64,000 nucleotides of DNA from Iris pallida (taxonomy: Eukaryota > Streptophyta > Magnoliopsida > Asparagales > Iridaceae). Shown one piece after another: positions 23,176-33,763 of the stretch. The DNA lies in NCBI GenBank assembly GCA_029216955.1, contig JANAVB010029819.1, positions 30,117,088-30,181,087 on the forward strand, read 5' to 3'. The position numbers and the translations under genes are program-made. The notes beneath the pieces are model-generated. The model was not told the DNA's origin and searched no databases. It saw only the letters and a list, made by a program, of their open reading frames with translations. Position 1 is the stretch's first letter. Each line of letters opens with the position of its first letter.

Positions 23176-25269
23176 ATGGCAACCACACAATCCTTGATTT
23201 CCAATCACGGTGAAGGACAGTCCACTCATAGGCCTCCCCTATTAGATGGAACTAACTACACGTATTAGAAAACAAGGATGAGTTTTTATCTCAAGTCTCT
23301 AGACTTCGACCTGTGGACAGTCGTCACTGACGGTTACAAAAAGCCCGCCAAGATAGTTGTCAACGGTGATCTCATTGAGAAATCCCATGACAAATATTCT
23401 GACGAAGAGAAGAAACAGGTAAGTCTAAACGCGAGAGCTATTAATGCTTTATTCTGTGCTATAGACAGGAATGAGTTTAACAGGGTATCCACATGCACCA
23501 CATCTCACGAAGTATGGAAGCTTCTAGAAGTGACGCATGAAGGGACCACCCAAGTCAAGGAATCAAAAATCAGTCGTCTTACGCAAGAATATGAGGCGTT
23601 CAAGATGAAGCCAAACGAGACGATCACACAGATGTTCACAAGATTCCTCGACATCATCAACCCCCTGTCTTCACTTGGAAAACAATATTCAAATCATGAG
23701 AAGATTCGCAAGTTGCTTAGGGAGCTACCAAAAATTTGGAACCCTAAGGTGACAGCCATCATAGAAGGGAACGATCTCACTACCATGTCAATGGAGACCT
23801 TGATGGGTAAGCTCATGACCCACGAGCTTGACCTCAAGGACTTCGAAGAGCCTGCTCCAAAGACTAAGGAGATCGCTCTCAAAGCTCATCGACGAAGGGC
23901 TGAGCACGATGAGACCGAAGACGACAACTCGGATGACGAAGACCAAGCTCTCATGGTTCGCAACTTCAAGAAGTTCCTTCGCTTCAATAGTAGAAAGAAA
24001 GAACCACAAGAAGACGATGAAGAAGAGCCAACCTGCTATGGCTGCAAGAAGACTGGACACGTCCGAAAAGACTGTCCATTCTTGAAGAAGAGCAACCGCT
24101 ATGAGAAGCCATACAAAAAGAACTTATCAAAGAAATATGCCAACACAAGCATTTGGCATGAAAGTGAAGCGAGTGACTCCGAGGAAGAAAAGGACTCTCC
24201 TCAAGATAAAGCAAATGTGTGCCTAATGGCAACTTACAACAAGGTATCTAACGAAACTTTAGACGACTTCTCTTTTGATGAACTTCGCGATGCCTTCACT
24301 GGTTTGCTCGATGATCACAAAAAGGTCATCGATAAATACAAACATGCCAAGGACAAAATCAAAAGTCTTGAAGACGAGATACAAAGAATTTCTTTACTTC
24401 TTGATAATGTTAGAAATACGTCACCCACTGATGTCACAAATGAAGTATCCAAGCTTAAAATAAGCTTACATGATGCTGAAGCACGTATTGAGCAACAAAC
24501 TCAAGAAATTACTACACTCAACACGTTGCTTGCTGAAAAAAAGATTAGACACAAGATTTCCATGACTAAGATATATGGCTTAAATATTAAGGTTGATGAA
24601 CTGCAAGCTGTTTCTAAGAGATTAGAAACCAAATTGGGCAAACAGGTTGTTCAACCTCAAACCCAATCACATGGGCACAACACCACTCATGCTAGTCAAC
24701 CATGTCATCCTCATACAGCACATAACCATGCTTTTTTATACACAAACTTCCATAAACCACGTGCACGTAAGAATACACCTCATCATACTGCACAAAGACA
24801 CAACCAACATCACTGTACATATAGAAATCATCACCATGCCATGCCATATAGATAAAATCATCATGTTATGCCATATAGACAAAATCATCATACCATGCCA
24901 CACCCACATGCCATGCCATATAGACAATATCAGCATGTCACACATCATAGACAATATCATCATGCTATGCCACATAGACACCATCACCAGGCCACTCATT
25001 CTATGCATAATCATCATCACCATGCTAACTCTGCACATCATCCTGTTGCTTATAGATATTATTTTCATGCTCCTAGTATAAATAAAAATGCTATCTGTAC
25101 CTACTGTGGATCATATGGACATATTTCACCACAGTGTAGAGTTAGAAGACTGGTAGACAAAAAGATATATGCATGGTTTCCAAAAACTAACTTTTCAGGA
25201 CCCTCAAGAACATGGGTACCGAAGGTCACATCTACTCTTGATGTAGGTGGACCTTCCCTCCTCAACTGA
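23176..25269 (+). pseudogene. gag of element D with two nonsense codons
   Basis: One frame of 697 codons from ATG 23176 to TGA 25267-25269, broken by TAG at 23266-23268 (codon 31, tryptophan in sister gags) and TAA at 24853-24855. Order: N-terminal fold, UBN2-type capsid domain (about 60-230), acidic linker, CCHC knuckle CYGCKKTGHVRKDC (287-300), coiled-coil-like region, histidine-rich tract with MPYRQ-type repeats (about 545-635), second knuckle CTYCGSYGHISPQC (641-654). The histidine tract is much longer than in B and C. An internal ATG at 23278 could restart translation, but would lose the N-terminus. Confidence 0.9.
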
Positions 25270-28200
25270 GAGTAAGTGGATTCTCGATAGTGGATGCTCG
25301 CGACATATGACGGGAGACGCAAATCTTTTTGCATCACTATCGATGAAGAGAGAAGGATACGTATCCTTCGGTAACAATCTCAAAGGGCACATAATAGGTA
25401 ATGGTATTATTGGTCATCCTCCCTCTCCTGTAATAAAGGATGTCTGCCTAGTGACCGAGTTAAAGCATAACCTGCTCAGCATTAGTCATCTTGCTGATCA
25501 TGGATATGATATTAACTTTGGACAAAACAATTGCCTTATCTATGATAGGTCAACGGGAGACATTGTTTTTGAAGGGAAAAGAGAGGATAACATTTATATT
25601 TTCTATCTTTCTATAGATACTAACAATGCAGGTAGATGTTTATATGCCCACAAAGACGAACGACTACTCTGGCACCAGCGCCTTGGTCATGCCAACATGG
25701 ATGCTATATCCAGGCTATCGACCAAGAAGCTAGTGAGAGGATTGCCCGACATCACATTCAAAAAGGACACGGTATGTGTCGAATGTGAAGTAAACAAGGC
25801 AACCAAATCCTCATTTCATTCCATCAACTCTGTAAGTACTTCTAGACCCCTGCAACTACTCCATATGGATTTATTTGGTCCTAGTAGAGTAGCTAGTCTT
25901 GGTGGTAAACTTTATGCATTTGTTATTGTTGATGATTTTTTGAGATTTACTTGGGTTTTCTTTCTCGCAAATAAGAGCGATGCTATTTCTGTTTTCAAAG
26001 TTTTTGTAAAGAAAGTTCAAAACGAAAAAGGCTACATGATTACTCGAATCCGAAGTGATCATGGAGGCGAATTCGTAAATTATGATTTTGAAAATTTTTG
26101 TAATGCAAATAGTTTTTATCATAAATTTTCTTGTCCAAGAACTCCTCAACAAAATGGTGTTGTGGAGCGGAAGAATAGGACTCTCGGCGATATGGCTAGA
26201 GTCATGTTGAATAAATTTTCACTTCCGAAATATTTTTGGGCAGAAGCTGTCAGTACAGCATGCCACATTTTGAATAGGGTGCTTATTCGTCCCATTACGA
26301 AAAAAACACCCTATGAGCTTTGGTTTGGGAGAACCCCCAATGTTTCTTATTTCAAAGTTTTTGGTTGTTGATGTTTTATCCTTAACACCAAAGACAACTT
26401 AGGCAAATTTGTTGCCAAAGCTGACGATGGTATCTTTCTTGGTTATGCCGCTAAGAGTAAGGGATATAGAGTTTTTAATAAACGCTCACTAATTGTGGAA
26501 GAGTCAACAAATGTAACTTTTGATGAAGATAACAGTGTAGTAAGTACTCTTGATGATGACGTTGAGCCATCAACTTCTACTCCAATGAATACTTCAACCG
26601 AAACTAATTCTCTAGAGGGTTTGCCTAAGAAATTTTCTTTCAAACCTTCTCATCCAGAAAATTTAGTGATAGGCGAAGTTTCACGTGGAGTATCTACCAG
26701 ATTATCACTAAGAGACTCTATTGCTAGCACTGCCTTTATTTCACAAGTTGAGCCGAAAAACATTTCTGAAGCTTTTAATGATGAATTTTGGATTTCTGCT
26801 ATGCAAGATGAACTCAACCAATTCGAGAGGAGCCAAGTGTGGGAACTAGTTCCTAGACCGGCTAATCACTCGATAATTGACACTAAATGGGTGTTTAGAA
26901 ACAAAGTGAATGAAGATGGTTCAATCACATGCAACAAAGCTCGTCTAGTAGCTCAAGGATACAACCAAGAGGAAGGTATCGACTACGATGAGACGTATGC
27001 TCCTGTTGCTAGACTAGAATCCATTCGGATGCTTTGTGCATTTGCAAACTATCAAAATTTCAAATTATTTCAAATGGATGTGAAAAGTGCTTTCTTGAAT
27101 GGTTTTATTAAGGAGGAAGTTTATGTAAAACAACCTCCTGGCTTTGAAAATCACAAATTTCCCGACCACGTGTTCAAGCTAAAGAAAGCGCTATATGGCC
27201 TTAAACAAGCTCCCAGAGCCTGGTATGAAAGGCTAAGCAGTTTTTTGCTTGAGAAAGGTTTTTCAAAAAGGAAAATTGACACTACACTATTTATAAAATC
27301 TTTTAAAGACACTATTCTGTTAATTCAAATTTATGTTGATGATATTATTTTTGGTTCTACTGATGAAACCCTCTGTCAAGAATTTGCCAAGTGTATGCAG
27401 ACGGAATTTGAGATGAGCATGATGGGAGAGCTCAACTACTTTCTTGGTCTGCAAGTAAAACAAATGGCAAATGGAACTTTCATCTGTCAGTCGAAGTATA
27501 CAAAGGACATGCTGAAGAAGTTCGATCTTGACAACGTCAAACCAATCAGCACTCCAATGGCTACTTCAACCAAACTTGAACCAGATGAGAGCGGCAAACC
27601 CGTTGATCAACGTAAGTATCGAGGTATGATAGGCAGCTTACTTTATTTAACTGCTAGTCGCCCCGATATCATGTTTAGTGTTTGCCTATGTGCTAGATAT
27701 CAAGCAAATCCTAAGGAATCACACTTGACCGCAGTTAAGCGTATCTTTCGATACCTTAAGGGTACGGTTACAGTGGGCCTGTGGTATCCCAAGACAACAT
27801 CATTTGACCTCATTGGTTACTCTGATGCTGACTTCGCCGGATGCAAGGTCGACCGTAAAAGTACAAGCGGCACGTGTCATTTATTAGGAAAGGCTTTAGT
27901 CTCTTGGTTTAGCAAGAAACAGAATTTTGTTGCACTATCCACAACAGAAGCTGAATACATCGCAGCTGGGCGTTGTTGTGCACAAATTCTGTGGATGAAG
28001 CAAACCCTTGAAGACTATAATCTATCTTTCATGCACATTCCTATATTCTGTGACAATACTAGTGCTATTAACTTGACTAAGAACCCTATCTGTCACTCAC
28101 GCACAAAATATATTGAAATCAGACACCACTTTTTGCGTGATCATCAGCAAAATGGCACGATTAACTTAGAGTTTATTGACACTGATCATCAGCTAGCAGA

Positions 28201-28285
28201 TTTCTTTACTAAGCCATTATCCGAAGAGCGCTTCAATTTCCTTTGTCGTGAACTTGGAATTTTAGATGAAGCTGTCATAAATTGA
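25247..28285 (+). pseudogene. pol of element D (PR-INT-RT-RH), one nonsense codon
   Basis: About 1,012 codons in the +1 frame relative to gag. There is no ATG at the start: the frame opens right after a TAG, so it needs frameshifting or splicing. Protease DSGCSRHMTGD (from residue 14); pre-integrase zinc region LWHQRLGHANMD with CVEC; integrase core with MDLFGP, VDDF, SDHGGEF and RTPQQNGVVERKNR; reverse transcriptase with QMDVKSAFLNG and YVDDIIFGST (27332-); RNase H with GYSDADFAGCKVDRKSTS and TEAEYIA. A single TGA at 26369-26371 interrupts the integrase C-terminal part. Everything else reads through to TGA 28283-28285. Confidence 0.92.
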
Positions 28286-28336
28286 AACTCACCTGCGTAA
28301 ATATCGATTATATTATGATTCTCTTACAATGAACTT

Positions 28337-28451
28337 GCTATGGGAACAAGCCGAAAGGGTCCTTCTGACAACAAGGCGTAAAAGCCTAAGCAACACGGTG
28401 CACTAGTCCTCAGGACTACCGCTAGCTGGGATCCGGCCCCTGCAGCTAACC
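28337..28451 (+). other. Conserved post-pol structured block, element D
   Basis: Stem 1: TAGTCC with GGACTA (28404-28409 / 28413-28418). Stem 2: TAGCTG (28423-28428) with CAGCTA (28443-28448), extended by GGG/CCC. It starts about 50 bases after the pol stop. The shared words ACAAGCCGAAAGGGTCC and ACTACCGCTAGCTGGGATCC also occur in A and F with few changes. Confidence 0.75.
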
Positions 28452-28679
28452 CATGGCAAATTCAAACTATTGAATTATAATATGTTTTCTTGTTTATTAT
28501 ATGGTTCGTTTTGATTTATTATTGCCTACTTGATATTTTCTAAGTCCATTCTGATATTAGTATACCTCTCTATCTACTTGTTTGATTCCATCAAGCTTTT
28601 ATCCTCATTCTAACTCTTTTTTCAACACTTAACCATTTTTCTATCTTCTAGCCCATCTTTCTGTTCTGGAATACTGATC

Positions 28680-28729
28680 CAGAACTCGGGCCGAACTCTG
28701 CCCCTAACAGAGTTCGGGCCGAGTTCGGT
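28680..28729 (+). promoter_or_regulatory. 11-bp array upstream of ORF3, element D
   Basis: Units at 28680-28690, 28691-28701, 28708-28718 and 28719-28729, two plus two. The spacing resembles the LTR pairs of D, but the halves are direct rather than inverted. I see no convincing TATA box before ORF3 here, unlike A, B and C. Confidence 0.5.
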
Positions 28730-29038
28730 CCCATTGTTCCAGCGTCGGGGACATCTTCCGCCGTTTGATCATTTTAGATCGTACGGTCCAGATTCCCTCC
28801 GACCAAAGAAAACCCTCTCTTTATTTTCGGTTTTTCAACTCTCTCCTTCATTCTTACCACCACTTTCACCTCTCCAAACTTTTTCACAAACCCTAATCCT
28901 AGTTTTCTCACCAAAGTGCTCCATTGCTCATCAAAATTAAGAAGAAGGGCTCATTCCTCATTCTCTTTCACTGTTCTTTGTTGATTTAAGGTATAACTCC
29001 TTCTCCCTCTTTATTTTAAAGTTCTCTATTTCTTGCAA

Positions 29039-30307
29039 ATGGCTCCTCGCTTGTTTAACCGTGGGAAGAGAATTCGACTCGAGGGAGCGTCCTCGTCGAA
29101 TGCTCCTCCTCCCGTCAAGCAACCCTTTGAACAAATTCAACCACCTCATCCTTTGTTCAATCCTTCTCGTCCACGTGATCTAAACACCTACGATGACCGA
29201 CTTTTTATATCACTAGCCGCGTCCAATGCATGGTTTAGTGATTTTCGGTCACGTCCAGTGTTTGCGGGATACCCTATTGACTTCTCAATTTTCTCTCACT
29301 ATGATACACTCTTTCATGACCTACATCTTGACGAACTTGTTACCTCTACTTCGGTCATATATCGTAGTACAATTCAGATGTTTTACTGCAACTTGACTTT
29401 TGACGATACTCACATCTATTTACGTGTTGCGGGTATCGATATCTCCTTTGATTATTTTGACTTAGCCGAATATCTTGATCTTCAAGAGCCCGATTCTTGG
29501 GAAAAGCTTGTTGACGCTCGGTCGTTCCGCTTTCCCGACGGAATTTCCCTTGAAAGCTTCAAGGACGACTTATGTACTCCGTACACTCGTCCTCGCAAGC
29601 TTATGGCTAAATATCTAAATCCTTACTTCTATGACCTTCATCGGATTATTTTCATTACCATTTTACCCAAGGCGGGTTCTACCGATGAAGTTACATATTG
29701 TGAGATCTCCGCTTTATATCATCTCCACTTTGGTATTTCCTTCAATCTTCCACGTACCATGATGGACTGGATGATTAACTGCAGGAAGAAACCACGTGCC
29801 TTGGTTTATGCCTCTTATCTTCCTATGATCTTTCGTGCATTCCATATACCTCTTCTTGCTTGTCCTTTCTTGCCTGCACCTGTATTCCTTTCCAAGGCAC
29901 GATGTCTTCAGGCAGTCGTCGCCTCTCCTGAGACTTCTGAGCAGTCTGATGATGAGCCTGACGCCCCTCCACTCGGTCAGGATGCACCACCTCCACCTGC
30001 CACTCTTGAGTCTATTCAGACTATGCTCCGGGATCGTTTTGCTCTTGAGGACGATCGCTGGACTCAGATGGACTATCGGACTACCCTGCAGATGAGTGCC
30101 CTCAGCAACTCGCTGCATGATATCCGGTATTCCATGTCTCGTCACCCCTCTATGCCCATTCCCATGGAGCGGGATCCTGGTCGCGCTGGATATCGTATTG
30201 ACGACCCCTGGGTCATGCGTTACCTGGATTCGGATGCTGCTATCGTGGACCCCAGCCGTTCATTCACTGATCATTCAGACTCTGCTGGGCCCTCTCGTGC
30301 TCCGTGA
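29039..30307 (+). CDS. ORF3 of element D, intact, function unknown
   Basis: 422 codons from ATG 29039 to TGA 30305-30307; the open frame reaches back only to a TTG at 29033. It starts with MAPRLFNRGKRIRLEG, a basic N-terminus. The core shares MFYCNLTF, VAGIDISF, FKDDLCTP, FYDLHRIIF and the CRKKPRALVYASYLPMIF block with B and C ORF3. A proline-rich acidic linker (about 295-325) and a second helical region follow; the C-terminal tail is rich in Ser, Asp and Pro but less acidic than in C. No signal peptide, membrane segment or zinc knuckle. Sirevirus post-pol ORFs are often called env-like, but nothing here looks like an envelope protein. It resembles the family labelled putative plant transposon protein. 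Confidence 0.8.
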   Translation: MAPRLFNRGKRIRLEGASSSNAPPPVKQPFEQIQPPHPLFNPSRPRDLNTYDDRLFISLAASNAWFSDFRSRPVFAGYPIDFSIFSHYDTLFHDLHLDELVTSTSVIYRSTIQMFYCNLTFDDTHIYLRVAGIDISFDYFDLAEYLDLQEPDSWEKLVDARSFRFPDGISLESFKDDLCTPYTRPRKLMAKYLNPYFYDLHRIIFITILPKAGSTDEVTYCEISALYHLHFGISFNLPRTMMDWMINCRKKPRALVYASYLPMIFRAFHIPLLACPFLPAPVFLSKARCLQAVVASPETSEQSDDEPDAPPLGQDAPPPPATLESIQTMLRDRFALEDDRWTQMDYRTTLQMSALSNSLHDIRYSMSRHPSMPIPMERDPGRAGYRIDDPWVMRYLDSDAAIVDPSRSFTDHSDSAGPSRAP

Positions 30308-30880
30308 TGGAGATTGGCTACTATCTGCTGCTGATGATGATGATCTTAGTTGATGCTTTTTTTTTATTTCTAGTTATTTAGTTTGTTTTGGATTTATGTA
30401 CTTGGATGTTCTAAAACTCTGGTAGTTTGATGACTCTGGTTCTGTGTAATGACTTTTTATGCTTAGTTTTATATTTTATGCTAGTGACTCATTTTGCTTA
30501 TTCATATACTGTTTCTTCTCTGCTTGGTGTGGTTGCATCACTATTAACTGTCTACTGCAGTTTCTATGCTATTCATTCATCTGTAGTCTATATTGCTAAA
30601 TGCCAAAAGGGGGGAGAACTATGTATATTCTGGATATATTTGTCTCTTTCGTATATCTGTGCTTGTTTGTGCTTTTTGGAGATATTATTTATCAGGCCAA
30701 CAGGTTCAATGCATTATTTACGGGGGAGCTATTGCTTCTAGCTCAGCACCGTTCACTGATTACGGGGGAGCTATTATTTCTAGCTCGGCATCGATTATGG
30801 GGGAGCTATGTTTAACTGTGTCCAGGTATGAATGTTGAATATACATATATTATTTTGTCAATTATCAATATGGAGGAGAT
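30308..30880 (+). promoter_or_regulatory. 3' untranslated region with five polypurine tracts, element D
   Basis: Purine tracts at 30605-30617, 30722-30728, 30764-30770, 30799-30805 and 30871-30880; the last abuts the 3' LTR. The middle three belong to short tandem units containing GGGGGAGCTA and TCTAGCTC. Open frames in this stretch show no coding conservation. Confidence 0.7.
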
Positions 30881-31686
30881 TGTTGACACAAAGTCACAGT
30901 CAACAAAATATTGACAACATTGACTAAATAATATCTGTAATAATTCAATACGACACACGGCGTTTGCATTAAGCTCAAGACAGACAACAGCTCAGCCTCC
31001 GCTTTTCAGTTATATTCGAGTCTGTATTTTACACTTTCTTTGAGTCTAGACTAATGTAATCTGAGTCATGCTGAGCTCTTGAAACTTAGACTATAGCCTA
31101 CCCAATAATCCCAAGCTCCACCAAACCAGATATTGCCCAATGGTCCCCTTAGAACCACTCTGTGCTCTGGAGACAGAGTTCGGGCCGAACTCTGCCTCCA
31201 CACAGAGTTCGGGCCGAACTCTGTCCCCTAGAAATCAGGAACCCTAATTTTAGGGTTAGATGGTTGCTAGTTGTCCAACGGCCAAATATTTGAATTTTTC
31301 TACCCGAATTCTGGCCGAATTCTGCCTATAAAAACACTATAAATAGGTGCAAGAGTTGAAGAAGTCTCTTGGACAATTCCAAGCAAATCGCCACTGCGAT
31401 CCTCTGTAAGAAGTTGACGTGCTCTTCTGAAGTAAAGGCACGGGTTATAAACTACTATTTCACAAATAGTGGATTTAATCCTGAGCTAGAGTTCTCAGGC
31501 CTGGACTAGTCCTCCACGAGGGAAACCAGGTTAAAATCGCTGTGTTTGCGTATGCTTTCTTGCTCTTCATTTACTTTTCGTATTTTACTCTGATTATTCA
31601 TAGATCGTGAAAGAGTTAATTTTTAATTGGTTATTTTCTATATAAACTCTATTCACCCCCCTCTAGAGTTGCCAAACTGTTCTTCA
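30881..31686 (+). repeat. 3' LTR of element D with internal deletion
   Basis: 806 bp against 946 bp in the 5' LTR. The missing ~140 bp correspond to about 22644-22782 and begin right after the TATA box (31338-31345). Palindromes lie at 31174-31194 and 31202-31224. Confidence 0.95.
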
Positions 31687-31691
31687 GAGAG

Positions 31692-32265
31692 AAGATTGAA
31701 AGTGAATGAGTGAGTTAAAATGATCGAAATCCTTCTCTATTTATAGGAGTTCCAAAGACCGAATTCTGGCGGAATTCGGGCAGAACTCGATGAGCAAATT
31801 TCGGTCAAATTCGCAACTGCAGGAGAACCAAGTTCCAAGGAATTCAAAAATAAAACGGCCACTAACCGAACTCTGGCCGAGTTCTGTTAGGGTTAGGTTA
31901 GGGTTTTAAAATTAGTTTTTGGGGAATTTTGAAAACCTTTTTGAAAACCTTTTTGAAGCTTTTGTAAATACGAATGTTTTACAAAACTAAGGACATTTTA
32001 AAAACAGTTTGAAATCTTTTTGGAATAGTCTATTTGCCAGTACGACTCGGTGTACAAAGTATTCCTATACTCAAATAAAATAAAAAATATATTGCTCAAA
32101 GAAATACAGACTCGAACAGGCAAACAGCGCTTCGGTCTTGAACTGTGTAGATAATTGTTCTTGATCATGTCCAAGGGTCCGAGATATCCTGACTAGTTCC
32201 ATATATCGAGACAGAGTTTGATCAATTATTAAAATCAGTTTGACCATATGACCAATGGGCCAACA
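31692..32265 (-). repeat. 5' LTR of element B, outer part
   Basis: Continuation of the B 5' LTR after D. TATA box TATTTATA at 31738-31745 (plus strand). 11-bp arrays of three units (31759-31791) and two units (31866-31887). Confidence 0.95.
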
Positions 32266-33683
32266 CAATTAACAACCAATAATCCAAACTAATGGTTGGT
32301 AAACCATGTGCTATATGTGTACGTGTCTCACAATGTGTGTTGTATCCCCAAAGTGGGACACGACATGTCCAATCAGTTTAATAACACACAAATACACTAG
32401 GACAGTGCACAACATCGTGCACGCGTGCACACGTGTCTAGCGCATGACACAAGCCACATGGAGACACATGGCCGTGCACACATGTTCGCCAGGGGTCAGG
32501 ATAAGTGTCCAACCGCCTGTAAGGGGTCCACGTCATGTCGTGTCCAAGATACAAGCCCGTGTCAGTGCACATTTTTAACAGTGCGACGTGCAGTGTCAAT
32601 TCGATGCTTGTGGGATTTCTTCCAATCCGCTCAATAAGATGACCTAAAATTTTATCTGTGTCGTGTCAGTCATGTGTCCTAGGTGTCACCAAAATTTCAT
32701 CTTAAATAGTGTCGGGTCGTGTCCGCTAGGACACCCAAACAGCAGGGGACAGCGCACGCTGTGTCGTGTACGGGTTCCCGTGTCCAAAACTGACACGAAT
32801 CGTGCCAACAATCAACTTAGTCGAGTTGGGAATTAAAATACATATTACTCTCCATTCCTATTCAATTAGATTTTAAAAACAGCAATAAATCACTCTTTGA
32901 GGCATTTAATCAAACACTTGTATATAGGTTATGATACGTGTCCGATACGGACACGAAATCAAATACAATGGACACCAAACCTTCACTACAGCTAGGGGAC
33001 ACCTAGATCTAGGCTACCATGCAAAGAAAATAGAATTAAAATAAAATTTGAAGGGTTTACCTATAGGTTGCAATGATCAAGAAAAAGTCCCAAATCAAAT
33101 GGTTTCCGTTGCTAGCCAAATCCTCCAAATTGCTCAAAAACTAAAATCACTCTCCATGAACATCAAATAGAGGGTGATTAGAAACTATTGCAAAAGATTT
33201 GGATCAAAAAATGAATTAAAATAGAATTAATATGAATTTGGGAAGATAGGAATTTACCTTTCCTTTCTAAAAGTTGGTTGAACACAAAAGAGGCAAGAAC
33301 AAATGAATGAGAGCTTAAACATGGGGGAACCTAGGTGTGGCCGACCATAGTACTGAAATTAGGGTTAGGGTTCATGTCATGGGCCATGGGCCAAGTTTTA
33401 TAAGTTATGGAATTAAATTCTTAAGTCATAAGTCATTACACCTATCATTATTTCTCCTATTTCAAACTAGTTTCTAAATGACTAAAATGAGGTTGACTTA
33501 AGTTAGACTAGGGTCTCACCATGCTAACTAAGTCAACATGGCTAGGGTCAGTTTCTAGGTTAGTCTACAAAGTCTCAACTAACCAAAGTCAAAAAAATAG
33601 AAATCACCAATTCAATAAATCAAAATAAATTCAAAAATTCACAAATGACCAAAATACCCTTAAGCAAAAATGTGGTAGTGACA
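32266..33683 (-). repeat. 3' LTR of H, right part
   Basis: Resumes after B and matches 49652-51082. It contains a GTGTC/GACAC-rich region (32400-32820) with the palindrome GTGTCCGCTAGGACAC at 32719-32734 and a CACACGTGT word near 32428. The open frame at 32425-32637 is not conserved as protein. It ends GGTAGTGACA. Confidence 0.85.
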
Positions 33684-33763
33684 AATATACCCTCCTTAAA
33701 ATAATTTTATCCTCAAAATTAAAAGGTGAAACTAAACTGATGAGAAGGATAAACAATCATACC
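33684..33763 (-). promoter_or_regulatory. Polypurine tract region of H
   Basis: In minus sense a purine run TTTTAAGGAGGGT (about 33689-33701) lies five bases before the 3' LTR. The spacing and sequence are typical of a plant gypsy plus-strand primer. Confidence 0.65.

Larger units (their letters stand above)
22177..31686 (+). mobile_element. Sirevirus-type Ty1/copia retrotransposon D, youngest insertion
   Basis: Complete 9.5-kb element in the B 5' LTR, duplication GAGAG at 22172-22176 and 31687-31691. The LTRs begin TGTTGACAC and end CTTCA. By eye they differ at about nine positions outside a ~140-bp deletion in the 3' LTR, so the insertion is recent. Lesions are only three nonsense codons (23266, 24853, 26369). 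ORF3 is intact. Confidence 0.95.
13185..32265 (-). mobile_element. Sirevirus-type Ty1/copia retrotransposon B (contains D)
   Basis: Complete element in the H 3' LTR, with perfect target-site duplication CAATT at 13180-13184 and 32266-32270. Order on the minus strand: 5' LTR (split by D), PBS, gag, pol, structured block, ORF3, polypurine tracts, 3' LTR. All coding regions are broken by a few stops and frameshifts. LTR divergence is about 3% by eye. Without D it is about 9.6 kb. Confidence 0.95.

Noticed and set aside
24736..25068. Minus-strand open frame rich in Met, Ile and Ser
   Set aside because: It is the complement of the histidine-rich gag repeat of D; no independent coding evidence.
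24850..25070. CRISPR-like array of short repeats
   Set aside because: The repeats are in-frame gag codons without unique spacers, in a plant retrotransposon.
29039..30307. ORF3 as a retroviral envelope gene
   Set aside because: No signal peptide, membrane-spanning segment or fusion-type region is visible; position after pol alone is not enough.
32378..32637. Open frames on both strands in the GTGTC-rich region (also 49765-50024)
   Set aside because: They lie in the two LTRs of H, run on both strands of a low-complexity block, and match no family.
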